Shown here piece after piece: positions 46,137-55,057 of a DNA stretch of 64,000 bases. The DNA lies in NCBI GenBank assembly GCA_963771305.1, contig CAVYTS010000012.1, forward strand, positions 1-64,000, given 5' to 3'. Numbering within the stretch: the stretch's first letter is position 1; each line of letters starts with the position of its first letter. This DNA is from CAJCIT01 sp963771305. Its GTDB lineage: Bacteria; Acidobacteriota; Terriglobia; Bryobacterales; Bryobacteraceae. Both the position numbers and the translations under genes were made by a program. The notes beneath the pieces are model-generated. The model was given only the letters and a program-made list of their open reading frames with translations. It ran no database searches and had not been told where the DNA came from.

Positions 46137-46532
46137 ATGAGCACACCGGTTAAACATCACAGCGCAGGCTTCCTGGCCATTGTCACCGACGCCAAAACCC
46201 GGATTCACGAGATCGATATCGAGCAATACAAGCGTATGCGTATAGCAGGCAACGCCGGGCTGCTGATCGACGTCCGTGAAGACCACGAGTGGCAGGCTGC
46301 CCATGCCGCCGGAGCCGTCCATTTAAGCAAAGGTTTGATTGAACGCGACATCGAAGTAACCGTTCCCGACAAGGCAACCAGGATGGTGCTGTACTGCGGC
46401 GGCGGCTACCGTTCCGCGCTGGCCACGGACAATCTGCAGAAGATGGGCTACACAAATGTCCTGTCGCTCGATGGCGGATGGCGCGCGATTGAGGCCTCCG
46501 GGTTGCCGCTTGAAAAGGGCGCGGCCGGCTAA
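46137..46532 (+). CDS. Rhodanese-like domain protein
   Basis: A single-domain sulfurtransferase of 131 residues. The fold is seen in GLLIDVREDHEWQAAHAAGA, the active-site loop in LYCGGGYRSALATDNL with Cys as persulfide carrier, and the end in YTNVLSLDGGWRAIEASGLP. It has no signal peptide, so it is cytoplasmic. It is likely the last gene after murQ-murA. Its stop overlaps the convergent amidase gene by 4 bases. The acceptor of the sulfur is unknown. Confidence 0.9.
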   Translation: MSTPVKHHSAGFLAIVTDAKTRIHEIDIEQYKRMRIAGNAGLLIDVREDHEWQAAHAAGAVHLSKGLIERDIEVTVPDKATRMVLYCGGGYRSALATDNLQKMGYTNVLSLDGGWRAIEASGLPLEKGAAG

Positions 46533-47887
46533 CTCAGCACGGCTTCCAGCGTCCCTGCGATACGTAGCAGCAAGGGTTCGCTGAACGGAGCGCCAATCAG
46601 TTGCAAGCCAATCGGCAGACCCGCCTTCGACTTACCGCAGGGCATGGCCAAGGCTGGATCACCTAGCAGGTTCGCGGTGCGCATCAGGCGAGTCGACGCC
46701 ATTCTCACATCTTCGTCGACGCCATTGATGTTTACTGTGGCGTCCGTGATTAGCGGCGCGGTGACCGGCGTCACAGGCACGGCCAGGACATGCACCTGCA
46801 ACCAGACTGCATTAAACTGGCGTCGGAAGATGCTCCGCAAGCGTTGCGCGTTCACGTATTCCGTGGCCTGGATCAGCCGGCCTTGCTCCAATAGGCTCCA
46901 CGTGGCTGGGCTAAACCGACCGGCATCGCGCTCGCCCGTGTAAACTGCCGATACCTCGGCCAGCTGAATGACGATTTGAGTGGCATTGATGGCTGCGATG
47001 TCGGGCACCTGGATCTCGACGACATCGGCGCCCAACTTCTCTATGGCCGCGATGGCCGCCTTCACAGACGCCTCCACTTCGGCGTCAATTCCACAGAAGA
47101 AGAAGTTGCGGGGCACGCCGACTTTCAAGCCATCGAGGCGTTTCTGTGGCTCGGCGGTGTATACCGGTACTGGCTCAACCGCGGAACTGGCATCGCGAGG
47201 ATCGTGGCCGGCGATGGCCGCCAGCGCGAGCGCGCAGTCTTCCACGCACGACCCCAGCGGCCCGACATGATCGAAGCTGAACGACAACGGCAGAACACCG
47301 TATCGGCTGACGCGGCCGTAGGTTGGCTTGATGCCGGTGACGCCGCAGTAGGAAGAGGGGACGCGAATCGAGCCTCCGGTATCGGTGCCGAGGGACATCG
47401 GAATAATTCCTGCCGCAATGGCGGTGGCGGACCCTCCGCTGGAACCTCCTGGAATGCGCGCACGATCTCGTGCGTTGTGAACGAATCCGTAGTGAGGGTT
47501 CTTGGACGTAATGCCATACGCCAGTTCGTGTAGGTTTGCCTTGCCAATGGACACCGCGCCTGCGACGGTGAGCTTCTCCACGGCCGTCGCGTCGTGGTCG
47601 GGAATGAAGTCTCGAAAGACCAGTGACCCACCCGTGGTGCGAATGTTGCGCGTGTAGAAAAGGTCTTTGTGTGCGGTGGGGATACCATGCAACGGCCCAC
47701 GGTCGATACCCGCCGCAAGCTCGCGATCGCGCTCGGCAGCCATCTCGAGCGAGTGATCGGCGTCCAGCGTGATGAAGGCGTTCAGCTCTTTGCCGCTGCT
47801 CTTCCCTTTCTCGAGGGCATCCTCCGCCAGTTCCGTGCAAGAAACCTTGCCCATACGAAGTAGGCGGCCCATTTCGCGGATGGTCAT
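46529..47887 (-). CDS. Amidase-signature family hydrolase (GatA-like)
   Basis: A 452-residue amidase. The Ser-cisSer-Lys triad is visible: Lys in GIPTAHKDLFYT, cis-Ser in SLGTDTGGSIRVPSSYCG, and nucleophile context in RIPGGSSGGSATAIAAG. The end LPIGLQLIGAPFSEPLLLR is typical. No gatB or gatC is adjacent, so a role as tRNA amidotransferase is not shown by context; a stand-alone amidase is as likely. Its start overlaps the small upstream gene by 4 bases (ATGA), which implies coupling. Confidence 0.88.
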   Translation of the reverse strand: MTIREMGRLLRMGKVSCTELAEDALEKGKSSGKELNAFITLDADHSLEMAAERDRELAAGIDRGPLHGIPTAHKDLFYTRNIRTTGGSLVFRDFIPDHDATAVEKLTVAGAVSIGKANLHELAYGITSKNPHYGFVHNARDRARIPGGSSGGSATAIAAGIIPMSLGTDTGGSIRVPSSYCGVTGIKPTYGRVSRYGVLPLSFSFDHVGPLGSCVEDCALALAAIAGHDPRDASSAVEPVPVYTAEPQKRLDGLKVGVPRNFFFCGIDAEVEASVKAAIAAIEKLGADVVEIQVPDIAAINATQIVIQLAEVSAVYTGERDAGRFSPATWSLLEQGRLIQATEYVNAQRLRSIFRRQFNAVWLQVHVLAVPVTPVTAPLITDATVNINGVDEDVRMASTRLMRTANLLGDPALAMPCGKSKAGLPIGLQLIGAPFSEPLLLRIAGTLEAVLS

Positions 47888-48063
47888 ATGCGTTGTATCT
47901 CCGCCGGCGGAAGAAGCGAGGCGTTCGCCGCTGGGTCGTATGTAGTGATCGGCTCGACCTCCGGCGTGAGTTGGAGTTGTAAGGGAGTGAACGTCTCGCG
48001 GATACGTTCTACGGCGCGGCTTGGGTCAGGCGGCGGTGGGTCTGGCGGCTGGAACTCGGGCAT
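47884..48063 (-). CDS. Small protein coupled to the amidase gene
   Basis: A 59-residue protein from ATG 48063 with a Pro-rich start (MPEFQPPDPPPPDPSRA), followed by a short helix (VERIRETFTPLQLQL) and PEVEPITTYDPAANASLLPP. The last 4 bases overlap the amidase start. This layout, and the size, recall GatC-like or accessory peptides placed before amidases, but the sequence is not GatC. Likely real because of the coupling. Confidence 0.65.
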   Translation of the reverse strand: MPEFQPPDPPPPDPSRAVERIRETFTPLQLQLTPEVEPITTYDPAANASLLPPAEIQRI

Positions 48064-48126
48064 GGTTCTATTGGAGCAGCGTCGCGAGCCGGCTAGCAAG
48101 CGCTTCCGGCGTTATCATGTTGCCGT

Positions 48127-49305
48127 ATGACGCCAGTCGCCGATACTCAGGTAGTTTCTCCGTTGACCTCGTTACTGGAGGAAGAACGGCTGTTCCAGCA
48201 GTCCATTCGACAATTTGCCCGGGAGCGTATTGGGCCGCATGTGCGCGCGATGGATGCCGAAGGCGTATTCCGTAAAGATCTCTTGAAGGAAATGTTCGCT
48301 CTGGGCTTGATGGGCGTGGATGTCAAAGAGGAATACGGCGGACAAGGCGGAAGCTTCTTTCAATCCATCCTGGCGATCGAAGAACTGGCCCGGGTTGATC
48401 CGGCCGCCTCGGTGATCGTCGATGTGCAGAACACGCTGGTCAATAACGCGATTCAACGATGGGGAACAGCGGAACAGAAGAAGCGCTATCTCTCCCGGCT
48501 CTCAACCGACATGGTTGGTGCGTATGCGTTATCGGAAGCGCAATCCGGCTCCGATGCGTTTGCGTTGGGAACCCGCGCGGTCCTGGACGGCGATCACTAC
48601 CGCTTGAGCGGCCGTAAGCTGTGGATCACCAATGCGGCGGAGGCGGGACTCTTCCTGCTCTTCGCGACCATTGATCAATCGGCCGGCTACAAGGGCATCA
48701 CCTGCTTCCTCGTGGAGCGCGAACTGGCTGGCTTCCAGGTCGGCAGGAAGGAAGACAAGCTGGGCATCCGGGCCTCATCTACCTGCGAACTGATCATGGA
48801 CAATGTCCGCGTGCCCGTCGAAAACGTCATGGGTGAACCCGGCAAAGGCTATAAGATCGCGATTGAAACGCTGAACGAAGGGCGTATTGGGATCGGCGCG
48901 CAAATGGTGGGTTTAGCGCAGGGCGCGCTGGACCACTCGCTGAGGTATGCCAAGGAGCGGAAACAGTTTGGGAGATCGATTAGCGATTTTCAAGGCGTTC
49001 AGTTTGAATTAGCCGACATGGCAACGCGTGTGGAAGCGGCGCGGCTAATGGTCTACAACGCGGCGCGATCGCGTGATGCAAAGCAACCGTTCGTAACCCA
49101 GGCAGCCATGGCCAAGTACTACTCGTCTACCATTGCCGAAGAAGTGGCGTCAAAAGCCATCGAGGTGTTCGGCGGCGCCGGATTCACCAAAGACTACCCC
49201 GTGGAGAAGCTCTACCGGGATGCCAAAATCGGGCGTATCTACGAGGGCACCAGCAACATGCAGCGCATGACCATCGCCAAGGCGCTGCTGGAAGCATCAA
49301 AGTAA
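48127..49305 (+). CDS. Acyl-CoA dehydrogenase
   Basis: A flavoprotein that introduces a trans double bond into acyl-CoA. N-terminal helices (FQQSIRQFARERIGPHVRAM) precede GVDVKEEYGGQGGSFFQSIL, the FAD-binding YALSEAQSGSDAFALGTRAV and WITNAAEAGLFLLFATID. The C-terminal helical domain is GRIGIGAQMVGLAQGALDHS, with the catalytic Glu in IGRIYEGTSNMQRMTIAKAL. The 392-residue form resembles short-chain or butyryl-CoA dehydrogenases. No beta-oxidation partners are adjacent. Confidence 0.94.
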   Translation: MTPVADTQVVSPLTSLLEEERLFQQSIRQFARERIGPHVRAMDAEGVFRKDLLKEMFALGLMGVDVKEEYGGQGGSFFQSILAIEELARVDPAASVIVDVQNTLVNNAIQRWGTAEQKKRYLSRLSTDMVGAYALSEAQSGSDAFALGTRAVLDGDHYRLSGRKLWITNAAEAGLFLLFATIDQSAGYKGITCFLVERELAGFQVGRKEDKLGIRASSTCELIMDNVRVPVENVMGEPGKGYKIAIETLNEGRIGIGAQMVGLAQGALDHSLRYAKERKQFGRSISDFQGVQFELADMATRVEAARLMVYNAARSRDAKQPFVTQAAMAKYYSSTIAEEVASKAIEVFGGAGFTKDYPVEKLYRDAKIGRIYEGTSNMQRMTIAKALLEASK

Positions 49306-49372
49306 AGAAACGTTGAGACGCGGCCGGGCTGAACACTCGCCGGGCGAAGACGCGTCACAATAGGTAGTAGGT

Positions 49373-50218
49373 ATGACCTCCCGAAAATCATCAACCCGCT
49401 TGATGGCTCTTTGCTTCGCTATCCTGATCGGCTTTGCTGCCTCGTCCTTGCGTGCCGCTGACCCTGTCCGTGAGCCCACCCCGGCCGAGATCGACGCCAT
49501 CATCCACAAGTTCGCCGCCAAGGAGTCTGAGTTCGCGAGAGCCCGGGATAACTACACCTACCGGCAGACCACCAAGCTAATTGAGATCGATGAAGCCGGC
49601 CAGCAGGGGGGCAAGTATGAACTTGTGGCAGACGTTGTGTTCACCGATTCCGGCAAGCGCACGGAGCGGGTGGTGCGGGCTCCTGTAACCACTTTGGAGA
49701 AGATCATCATGACGCCCGAAGACGAGCAGGATCTGCGCAACGTTCTGCCCTTTGTGCTGACCACAAGAGACCTGGACGAATACACGGTGAATTACCTTGG
49801 TCGCCAAAAGGTGGACGAGATCGGCTGCTATACCTTTGCTGTCAAGCCGAAACAGCTCGATAAATCAGGCAAACGCTACTTCGAAGGCGAGATCTGGGTC
49901 GACGATCAGGATTTCCAAATCGTGAAGACCTACGGGCGCTCCACCGGCTATCTGAAGCATAAAGGCCAGCAGTTTCCCAAGTTCGAAACCTATCGACAGC
50001 AGATCGACGGGAAATACTGGTTTCCCACTTACACCTACGCCGACGACGTCCTGAACTTCGACACCGGTCCCCAGCGGATTAAGGAAGTGATCCGTTACGA
50101 CAACTACAAGCAGTTCAAGAGCGACGTAGTGATAAAGTACGGCGACACGGTTTCCGGCGACCAGCCTGCCACTCCGGCCCCGCCCAAGCCGCCGCAGCCG
50201 AATCCGCCGCAGCAATAG
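49373..50218 (+). CDS. Exported LolA-like/outer-membrane sorting-type protein
   Basis: A 281-residue exported protein with a signal peptide (LMALCFAILIGFAASSLRAA). The mature part reads as a beta-rich LolA-like sheet (DNYTYRQTTKLIEIDEAGQQ, YTVNYLGRQKVDEIGCYTFA, YFEGEIWVDDQDFQIVKTYG, YRQQIDGKYWFPTYTYADDV). The end is Pro-rich (PATPAPPKPPQPNPPQQ). Acidobacteria carry many of these. Lipoprotein handling is a possible role but not shown. Confidence 0.8.
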   Translation: MTSRKSSTRLMALCFAILIGFAASSLRAADPVREPTPAEIDAIIHKFAAKESEFARARDNYTYRQTTKLIEIDEAGQQGGKYELVADVVFTDSGKRTERVVRAPVTTLEKIIMTPEDEQDLRNVLPFVLTTRDLDEYTVNYLGRQKVDEIGCYTFAVKPKQLDKSGKRYFEGEIWVDDQDFQIVKTYGRSTGYLKHKGQQFPKFETYRQQIDGKYWFPTYTYADDVLNFDTGPQRIKEVIRYDNYKQFKSDVVIKYGDTVSGDQPATPAPPKPPQPNPPQQ

Positions 50219-50304
50219 GCCTCGCGCCATACTACCGGCAGAAAAAGCGGCGTCCAGGCCGAATACTTCGCCGCATGAACGCCGCCTTTGGGCTCGTATT
50301 TACA

Positions 50305-50910
50305 CTACTTCAGTTGTGCGTTGACCGCGTCCCAGTTAATCACGCTCCACCACGCTGCGATGTACTCGGGACGGCGGTTCTGATACTTCAGGTAATAGGC
50401 ATGTTCCCAGACATCGAGCCCCAGGATCGGCTTCTTGCCCTCCATAACCGGGCTGTCCTGATTGGCCGATGAGGAAATCTCAAACTTGCCCGCACTGTCT
50501 TTTGTCAGCCAAGCCCAGCCGGAGCCAAAACGCCCGGTAGCCGCCGCGGCGAACTTTTCTCTAAACGCGTCGAAACTCCCGAAGTTCGCGCTAATCACGC
50601 CGGCGATGTCGCCCTTCGGCGCACCACCGGCATTCGGCGCCAGCAAGGTCCAAAACAGTGAATGGTTCGCATGCCCACCGCCGTTATTCCGAACGGCGGT
50701 CTTAATGGCATCTGGAACAATAGCCAAGTTGTTGGCGAGCAACTCGTCAACGGTCTTGTTGGCAAGTTCCGGTGCTGATTCGAGCGCCTTATTCACATTC
50801 GTGACGTAGGCCTGATGATGCTTCCCATGGTGAATCTCCATGGTTTTTGTGTCAATGTACGGCTCAAGTGCTTCAGCTGGATAGGGAAGTGCTGGAAGGG
50901 TGAATGCCAT
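50305..50910 (-). CDS. Superoxide dismutase (Fe/Mn type)
   Basis: Converts superoxide to oxygen and hydrogen peroxide. The metal ligands are seen in MEIHHGKHHQAYVTNVN (His), GGGHANHSLFWTLL (His) and LDVWEHAYYLKYQNRRPEY (Asp, His). The length of 201 residues and the start MAFTLPALPYPAEALEPYI are standard. Whether Fe or Mn is used cannot be told safely. No export signal, so cytoplasmic. Confidence 0.96.
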   Translation of the reverse strand: MAFTLPALPYPAEALEPYIDTKTMEIHHGKHHQAYVTNVNKALESAPELANKTVDELLANNLAIVPDAIKTAVRNNGGGHANHSLFWTLLAPNAGGAPKGDIAGVISANFGSFDAFREKFAAAATGRFGSGWAWLTKDSAGKFEISSSANQDSPVMEGKKPILGLDVWEHAYYLKYQNRRPEYIAAWWSVINWDAVNAQLK

Positions 50911-51017
50911 AGTTAGCTCCGATCTTCATTCTATGTCGCTCGTTGTTGGGCGGACCACTGGTTAGATTCCTAGCGCTGAATCAAGTTGCGCTGAACGTTA
51001 GATGGCCGCTGGAACGA

Positions 51018-51899
51018 TTAGTTTACGGGAACGGGCGTCGTTGCCGGAGGCGCAACGGGCGTCGACGCAGGCTGAACGGCCTTCGGCAAATCCTTATCCG
51101 GAAAGCCATGAATCAAGCGAAAGGTGCGGCTCCACCGGGTTCGCGAAAAGAAGTGCAGTAAAAGATCCTTAAAGTGGCCCATCAACGAGTCCACCGAATT
51201 GCCGGTTAGCTGATCAGTACTGGCCTCGTACGACCAATAAATCAGCAGCGGCTTGCCGATGATGTTTTCGCGGGGCACGAAGCCCCAAAATCGGCTGTCC
51301 AGGGAGTTGTCCCGGTTGTCACCCATGGCGAAGTAACTGTCCGCCGGCACCAAGACTTCGCCGTTAACCACGTGGTTTTGTAACATGTCCCGCAACCGCG
51401 GCTCGCGCGCAAGGTCCAGATACATCGATCCAGGCTCGCTTGGAAAGTTGTCCTTATAGGGATCGATCACTCCCGATTTGTGATAGATGTACGGCTCACT
51501 CAGCAGCACGCCGTTCCGGTACAACTGTTGGTTGACGATCTTGATGTGATCGCCGGGCACGCCGATCACCCGCTTCACAAACGTGTCCGAAATATTGACC
51601 GGATAGCGAAACACGATGATATCCCCGTGTTTTACATCCTCGTACGGGAGCAGATACTTACTGACCGCGCCAGCCGGCGCATAAGCCAGTTTGTCCACGA
51701 GCAAATGGTCGCCAATCAGAAGCGTGTCTTCCATCGAGGCCGTCGGAATCACAAATGCCTGCACCAGAGTTGTGGTGCCGAACAGTAACAGCAGGATTGT
51801 GACGGTCCACTCGGCGATCGTGCCGCGGGGCGGGTCGTGCTTCTGTGTTGCTGTCTCGTCGGCTTTTGCTGTCTTTACGGGAGCGGTCTGTTGGGCCAT
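51018..51899 (-). CDS. lepB: Signal peptidase I
   Basis: A membrane enzyme that removes signal peptides. One N-terminal helix (IAEWTVTILLLLFGTTTLVQ) leads into the Ser box VIPTASMEDTLLIGDHLLVD and the Lys box IVFRYPVNISDTFVKRVIGV-PGD. The C-terminal box is SYFAMGDNRDNSLDSRFWGF. The 293-residue protein ends in a Pro/Ala-rich tail (TPVAPPATTPVPV). It lies 42 bases downstream of a second, closely similar lepB, forming a tandem pair. Confidence 0.95.
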   Translation of the reverse strand: MAQQTAPVKTAKADETATQKHDPPRGTIAEWTVTILLLLFGTTTLVQAFVIPTASMEDTLLIGDHLLVDKLAYAPAGAVSKYLLPYEDVKHGDIIVFRYPVNISDTFVKRVIGVPGDHIKIVNQQLYRNGVLLSEPYIYHKSGVIDPYKDNFPSEPGSMYLDLAREPRLRDMLQNHVVNGEVLVPADSYFAMGDNRDNSLDSRFWGFVPRENIIGKPLLIYWSYEASTDQLTGNSVDSLMGHFKDLLLHFFSRTRWSRTFRLIHGFPDKDLPKAVQPASTPVAPPATTPVPVN

Positions 51900-51941
51900 T
51901 CGTTTCTTTTCTCGTGCGGTGAGCGGGCGTTGGGAATTGGT

Positions 51942-52757
51942 CTACTGCTGCTGGTCAGGGTACCCGCGGATTGTTTCGAGCGTCCGGCTCCATCGCGTTC
52001 GTGAAAAGAAGTGGGTCGCGACGTCCAACATGTGCGCACCAAAATCCCTGGCCGAGTTGGGCATTAATTGATCGGTCGGAGCGTCGAAAGACCAATAGAT
52101 GAAAACCGGCCGCCCGACCATGTTCTCGCGCGGAACAAAGCCCCAGTAGCGGCTATCCAGTGAGTTGTCCCGGTTATCGCCCATCGCGAAATAGTTGCCC
52201 GGTGGAACCACAACTTCGCCGTTGATGACGTGATGTTCCAGCATGTCGCGCAACAACGTCGTCTGGCGCCCGTCGGTCACCACGTCCAATTCGCCCCTGT
52301 TGGCAGGAAAGTTATCGCGATAAGGATCCAGGTAGCCGCTCTTGTGATAGACGTATGGCTCCTTGAGCGCGATGCCATTACGATAGACCCGTCCATCCAC
52401 CAGCCTGATCCGATCTCCAGGAACGCCGATCAGCCGTTTGACGAACATCTGCGAGATGTCGCCAGGGAATCGAAAGGCAATGATATCGCCATGGCGCGGC
52501 TCCTCATAGGGCAACAGGTACTTGCTGATCGTCCCCGGCGGGGCATAGGCGAGTTTGTCCACGATAATGTGATCGCCCACCATCAGCGTGTCTTCCATCG
52601 AGCCCGTGGGAATGACGTAAGACCAAGCCAGGCTCGTGGATGCAAACAGCATGATCAGAATGGTCACGACCCATTCCGCAACGAAGCCGCGAGGAGTTTG
52701 CTTCGGCGCCGGCGACTTCTCGGCTTCGCTCTGTTTTGTTGGAACTTCCGTCTGCAT
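51942..52757 (-). CDS. lepB: Signal peptidase I (second copy)
   Basis: A paralogue of the neighbouring gene. Helix VAEWVVTILIMLFASTSLAW is followed by the Ser box VIPTGSMEDTLMVGDHIIVD, the Lys box FRFPGDISQMFVKRLIGVPG and NYFAMGDNRDNSLDSRYWGF. Ser and Lys are both intact. At 271 residues it lacks the long Pro-rich C-terminal tail of its partner. The two genes are on the same strand and probably one transcript. Two active copies suit a proteome rich in exported hydrolases; different substrate sets are possible. Confidence 0.95.
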   Translation of the reverse strand: MQTEVPTKQSEAEKSPAPKQTPRGFVAEWVVTILIMLFASTSLAWSYVIPTGSMEDTLMVGDHIIVDKLAYAPPGTISKYLLPYEEPRHGDIIAFRFPGDISQMFVKRLIGVPGDRIRLVDGRVYRNGIALKEPYVYHKSGYLDPYRDNFPANRGELDVVTDGRQTTLLRDMLEHHVINGEVVVPPGNYFAMGDNRDNSLDSRYWGFVPRENMVGRPVFIYWSFDAPTDQLMPNSARDFGAHMLDVATHFFSRTRWSRTLETIRGYPDQQQ

Positions 52758-52837
52758 GACTTACTTTCAATATTGTACCGTCTAGCAGAATTAGGTGGCG
52801 CCACCGGCGCATCTGGGCGGGCTATGGATCGTCGTTA

Positions 52838-53194
52838 CTACGCAAGGGCCGCTTCGGCCTCGGCAACTGACGGATGCACAACCAGATAATCCTTGACGCC
52901 TGCCATGGCGAACATGGTTCGCAGCCGTTCGGGCAGGTTCACAATGGCGTATTTCCGATTGTTTTTCTCGCACGAAACATGCACGCCCAGAAGGCTGCCC
53001 AGCGCGGCTGAGTCCATGTAAGGCACTTCGCCCATGTCGATGATGAGCACCGGACTCTTATCGTTTCGCGTGACGTCTTGAAACTGAAAGAAGTTGTAGA
53101 TGGTCAAGGGACCAGTCACCTTCAGGATGTGTACGCCCTCCCGTGAACCGGGGAGGCGCTCAATTTTCACTTGCTCAGTCGGCTGATTTGGCAT
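52838..53194 (-). CDS. STAS-domain anti-sigma-factor antagonist
   Basis: A 118-residue SpoIIAA/RsbV-like protein. The STAS fold shows VHILKVTGPLTIYNFFQFQD, VLIIDMGEVPYMDSAALGSL with the phosphorylatable Ser in MDSAALG, and YAIVNLPERLRTMFAMAGV. It lies 73 bases downstream of the RsbW-like kinase gene, the natural partner for a partner-switch. No sigma factor gene is adjacent, so the final target is not visible here. Confidence 0.93.
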   Translation of the reverse strand: MPNQPTEQVKIERLPGSREGVHILKVTGPLTIYNFFQFQDVTRNDKSPVLIIDMGEVPYMDSAALGSLLGVHVSCEKNNRKYAIVNLPERLRTMFAMAGVKDYLVVHPSVAEAEAALA

Positions 53195-53267
53195 GGCGGT
53201 GAGAACGCCCTCTCATTATCATCTTGGGGTATTTCATTAGCGTTAAGAATGGCGGCTGGAGATTCAT

Positions 53268-54101
53268 TCACAAGTACTTAATGAGGAGCACCTCGTTGCC
53301 TCTTTCGTTATACAGCATTTCGTCGACGATTTTCCGGGCCAGCAAAATGCCGAAGCCACCGGGGCGCATGCCATGCGATTCTCGATATTCGACATGCCGG
53401 AATGGCTGGCCGACGGGATTGCCGACCGCCGCGTGCTCCATCGATTCCACCGTGAAGCCCGGGCCAGGGTCGCGGATCTGGTAGAGAATCAGGCGCGCCG
53501 TCCGCGCAAAAGAGATCTCGAGCTGTTTTGAATCGTCGAACCGGCAACCGTGCTCGGCGGCATTCAGGAGCATCTCCCGAAAGGCCATGGTGAGTTGCTC
53601 ACGTAGTTCCTCGGTGAGCCCGGCCTTCAATTCTCGTACGAATTGAATGAGCCTATCAACCGTGATCGCATCGCACTGCAATCGCACGATCAACCAATTG
53701 GGGCTGGCGGAAATCAGTCCCATGCCCGGTGGTGAAGCGGGTGCAGCTAACGCCTTGAAGAGCATCTCGCGAATCGCGGATTTCTGAAACGGCCTGCTGA
53801 AGAATGAGAATGCCCCGCGTCGCATGGCTGACACCACTTCGCTGGGGTTGTTTCCATCGCCCAAAACAATCACTCGAGGGCCGTCGACGCCACCGCCTGC
53901 GGCGTCGACGACCTTGAGCCTGTCCTCGGTCTCGCCGACTGGACCCGCCAAAACCACGTCGTAAGTGCTGGCACCAAGACAGTGAATCGCGGCCCTCACA
54001 TTGGCCGCGCACTCGATCTGGCATTCGTGTTCAGCGCCAAATTCCCGAGCCAACTCGTCAATCGCCGGTTCATGGCCGATTACGAGGATTCGTTGCATCA
54101 T
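53268..54101 (-). CDS. Degenerate receiver fused to RsbW-like serine kinase
   Basis: Residues 1-120 have a receiver-like fold (RILVIGHEPAIDELAREFGA, YDVVLAGPVGETED, RVIVLGDGNN, FSRPFQKSAIREMLFKAL). The key residues are gone: GH replaces the acidic pair, Gly53 stands at the phospho-Asp position, and Arg replaces the conserved Lys. Residues 150-277 form an HATPase_c domain of the SpoIIAB/RsbW kind, with N-box FREMLLNAAEHGCRFDDSKQ and LILYQIRDPGPGFTVE. It would phosphorylate the STAS protein downstream. The receiver part cannot be switched by phosphorylation in the normal way and may bind a protein or ligand. Confidence 0.85.
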   Translation of the reverse strand: MMQRILVIGHEPAIDELAREFGAEHECQIECAANVRAAIHCLGASTYDVVLAGPVGETEDRLKVVDAAGGGVDGPRVIVLGDGNNPSEVVSAMRRGAFSFFSRPFQKSAIREMLFKALAAPASPPGMGLISASPNWLIVRLQCDAITVDRLIQFVRELKAGLTEELREQLTMAFREMLLNAAEHGCRFDDSKQLEISFARTARLILYQIRDPGPGFTVESMEHAAVGNPVGQPFRHVEYRESHGMRPGGFGILLARKIVDEMLYNERGNEVLLIKYL

Positions 54102-54411
54102 TTCACCCCAGCCCCAATACCGTCACATCCATGCACACCTATCCTGTTGCTGTCTAGCCTTGCAAATCGGGGGCCAAACGAAGGGGACGCCTCGCTCGTC
54201 AACGCAACCAGGCGAGCGGCACGGGATTGGCAAGCACCCAGATTTGACTCCCGAAACCTCAAACCCGGTTATGCCTTCGCCAAGCGTCATTTAGGTGAAT
54301 GGCGACCACATTCAGGGGCGGCGGGAGTCCCCCGCAGGTACTACCATTGAGAGCCTGCGCGTATGTCGAAACACCCTGTGTTGAAGTGGTTTCGAGTAGT
54401 CCGCTTGGGCC

Positions 54412-54987
54412 GTGCTACAACTGGCTCAAGAGAGCCGCCGCTGCTTGAAAGAAACCAATCCCTGGACCACGAAATCTTCGCGTATCGCCTATCAGAATCG
54501 GTGGATCCGGGTTCGCGAAGACCAGGTGATTCGGCCCGATGGCCAGCCCGGAATCTACGGCGTCGTGGAAGTGCCGCCCTCCGTCGGGGTCGTTGCCATT
54601 AACCAAAAGGATCACGTTGTACTAGTTGGTCAATGGCGATACACCCTGAATCGCTATCTGTGGGAGATCCCTCGAGGTGGGTCGGATGGTGAGCCTGACG
54701 TGCTGTCCGTCGCCCAGCGTGAGTTGGCGGAAGAGGCTGGTGTCGAGGCACAGCACTGGGAGTCGCTTGGGACTGTGGACGTCTGTACCGGCGTCACCAC
54801 CGACGTGCAGCACCTCTTTCTGGCGACGGGCCTTCGTCTCTCGGAAGCCCCTCACGACGCCGAAGAGCAGATCGATGTAGCATGGCATACATTCGCGCAA
54901 GTGCTCGAGATGGTCATGGACGGCCAAATCACAGAAGTATGCAGCGTAGCTGCGCTGCTCAAAGTGGCCCGGATGCGAGGCCTTTAG
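54412..54987 (+). CDS. Nudix hydrolase (ADP-ribose pyrophosphatase-like)
   Basis: Hydrolyses nucleoside diphosphates linked to another moiety. The Nudix box is complete: GGSDGEPDVLSVAQRELAEE-AGV. It is preceded by VVLVGQWRYTLNRYLWEIPR and followed by CTGVTTDVQHLFLATGL, as in ADP-sugar pyrophosphatases. GTG 54412 is the longest start; a TTG at 54445 would give LKETNPWTTKSSRIAYQNRW and may be closer to the truth. No operon partner. Confidence 0.87.
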   Translation: MLQLAQESRRCLKETNPWTTKSSRIAYQNRWIRVREDQVIRPDGQPGIYGVVEVPPSVGVVAINQKDHVVLVGQWRYTLNRYLWEIPRGGSDGEPDVLSVAQRELAEEAGVEAQHWESLGTVDVCTGVTTDVQHLFLATGLRLSEAPHDAEEQIDVAWHTFAQVLEMVMDGQITEVCSVAALLKVARMRGL

Positions 54988-55057
54988 CGTCCCTGATCTC
55001 GTGGCGCGGGCTGTCCAGCCCGCCGGGCCGAGAGTCTTCTCGGCCTTTCAGGAGTCT

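Noticed and set aside
54102..54411. Possible gene before the Nudix hydrolase
   Set aside because: The frames here are short, overlap in several phases and show no recognisable sequence.
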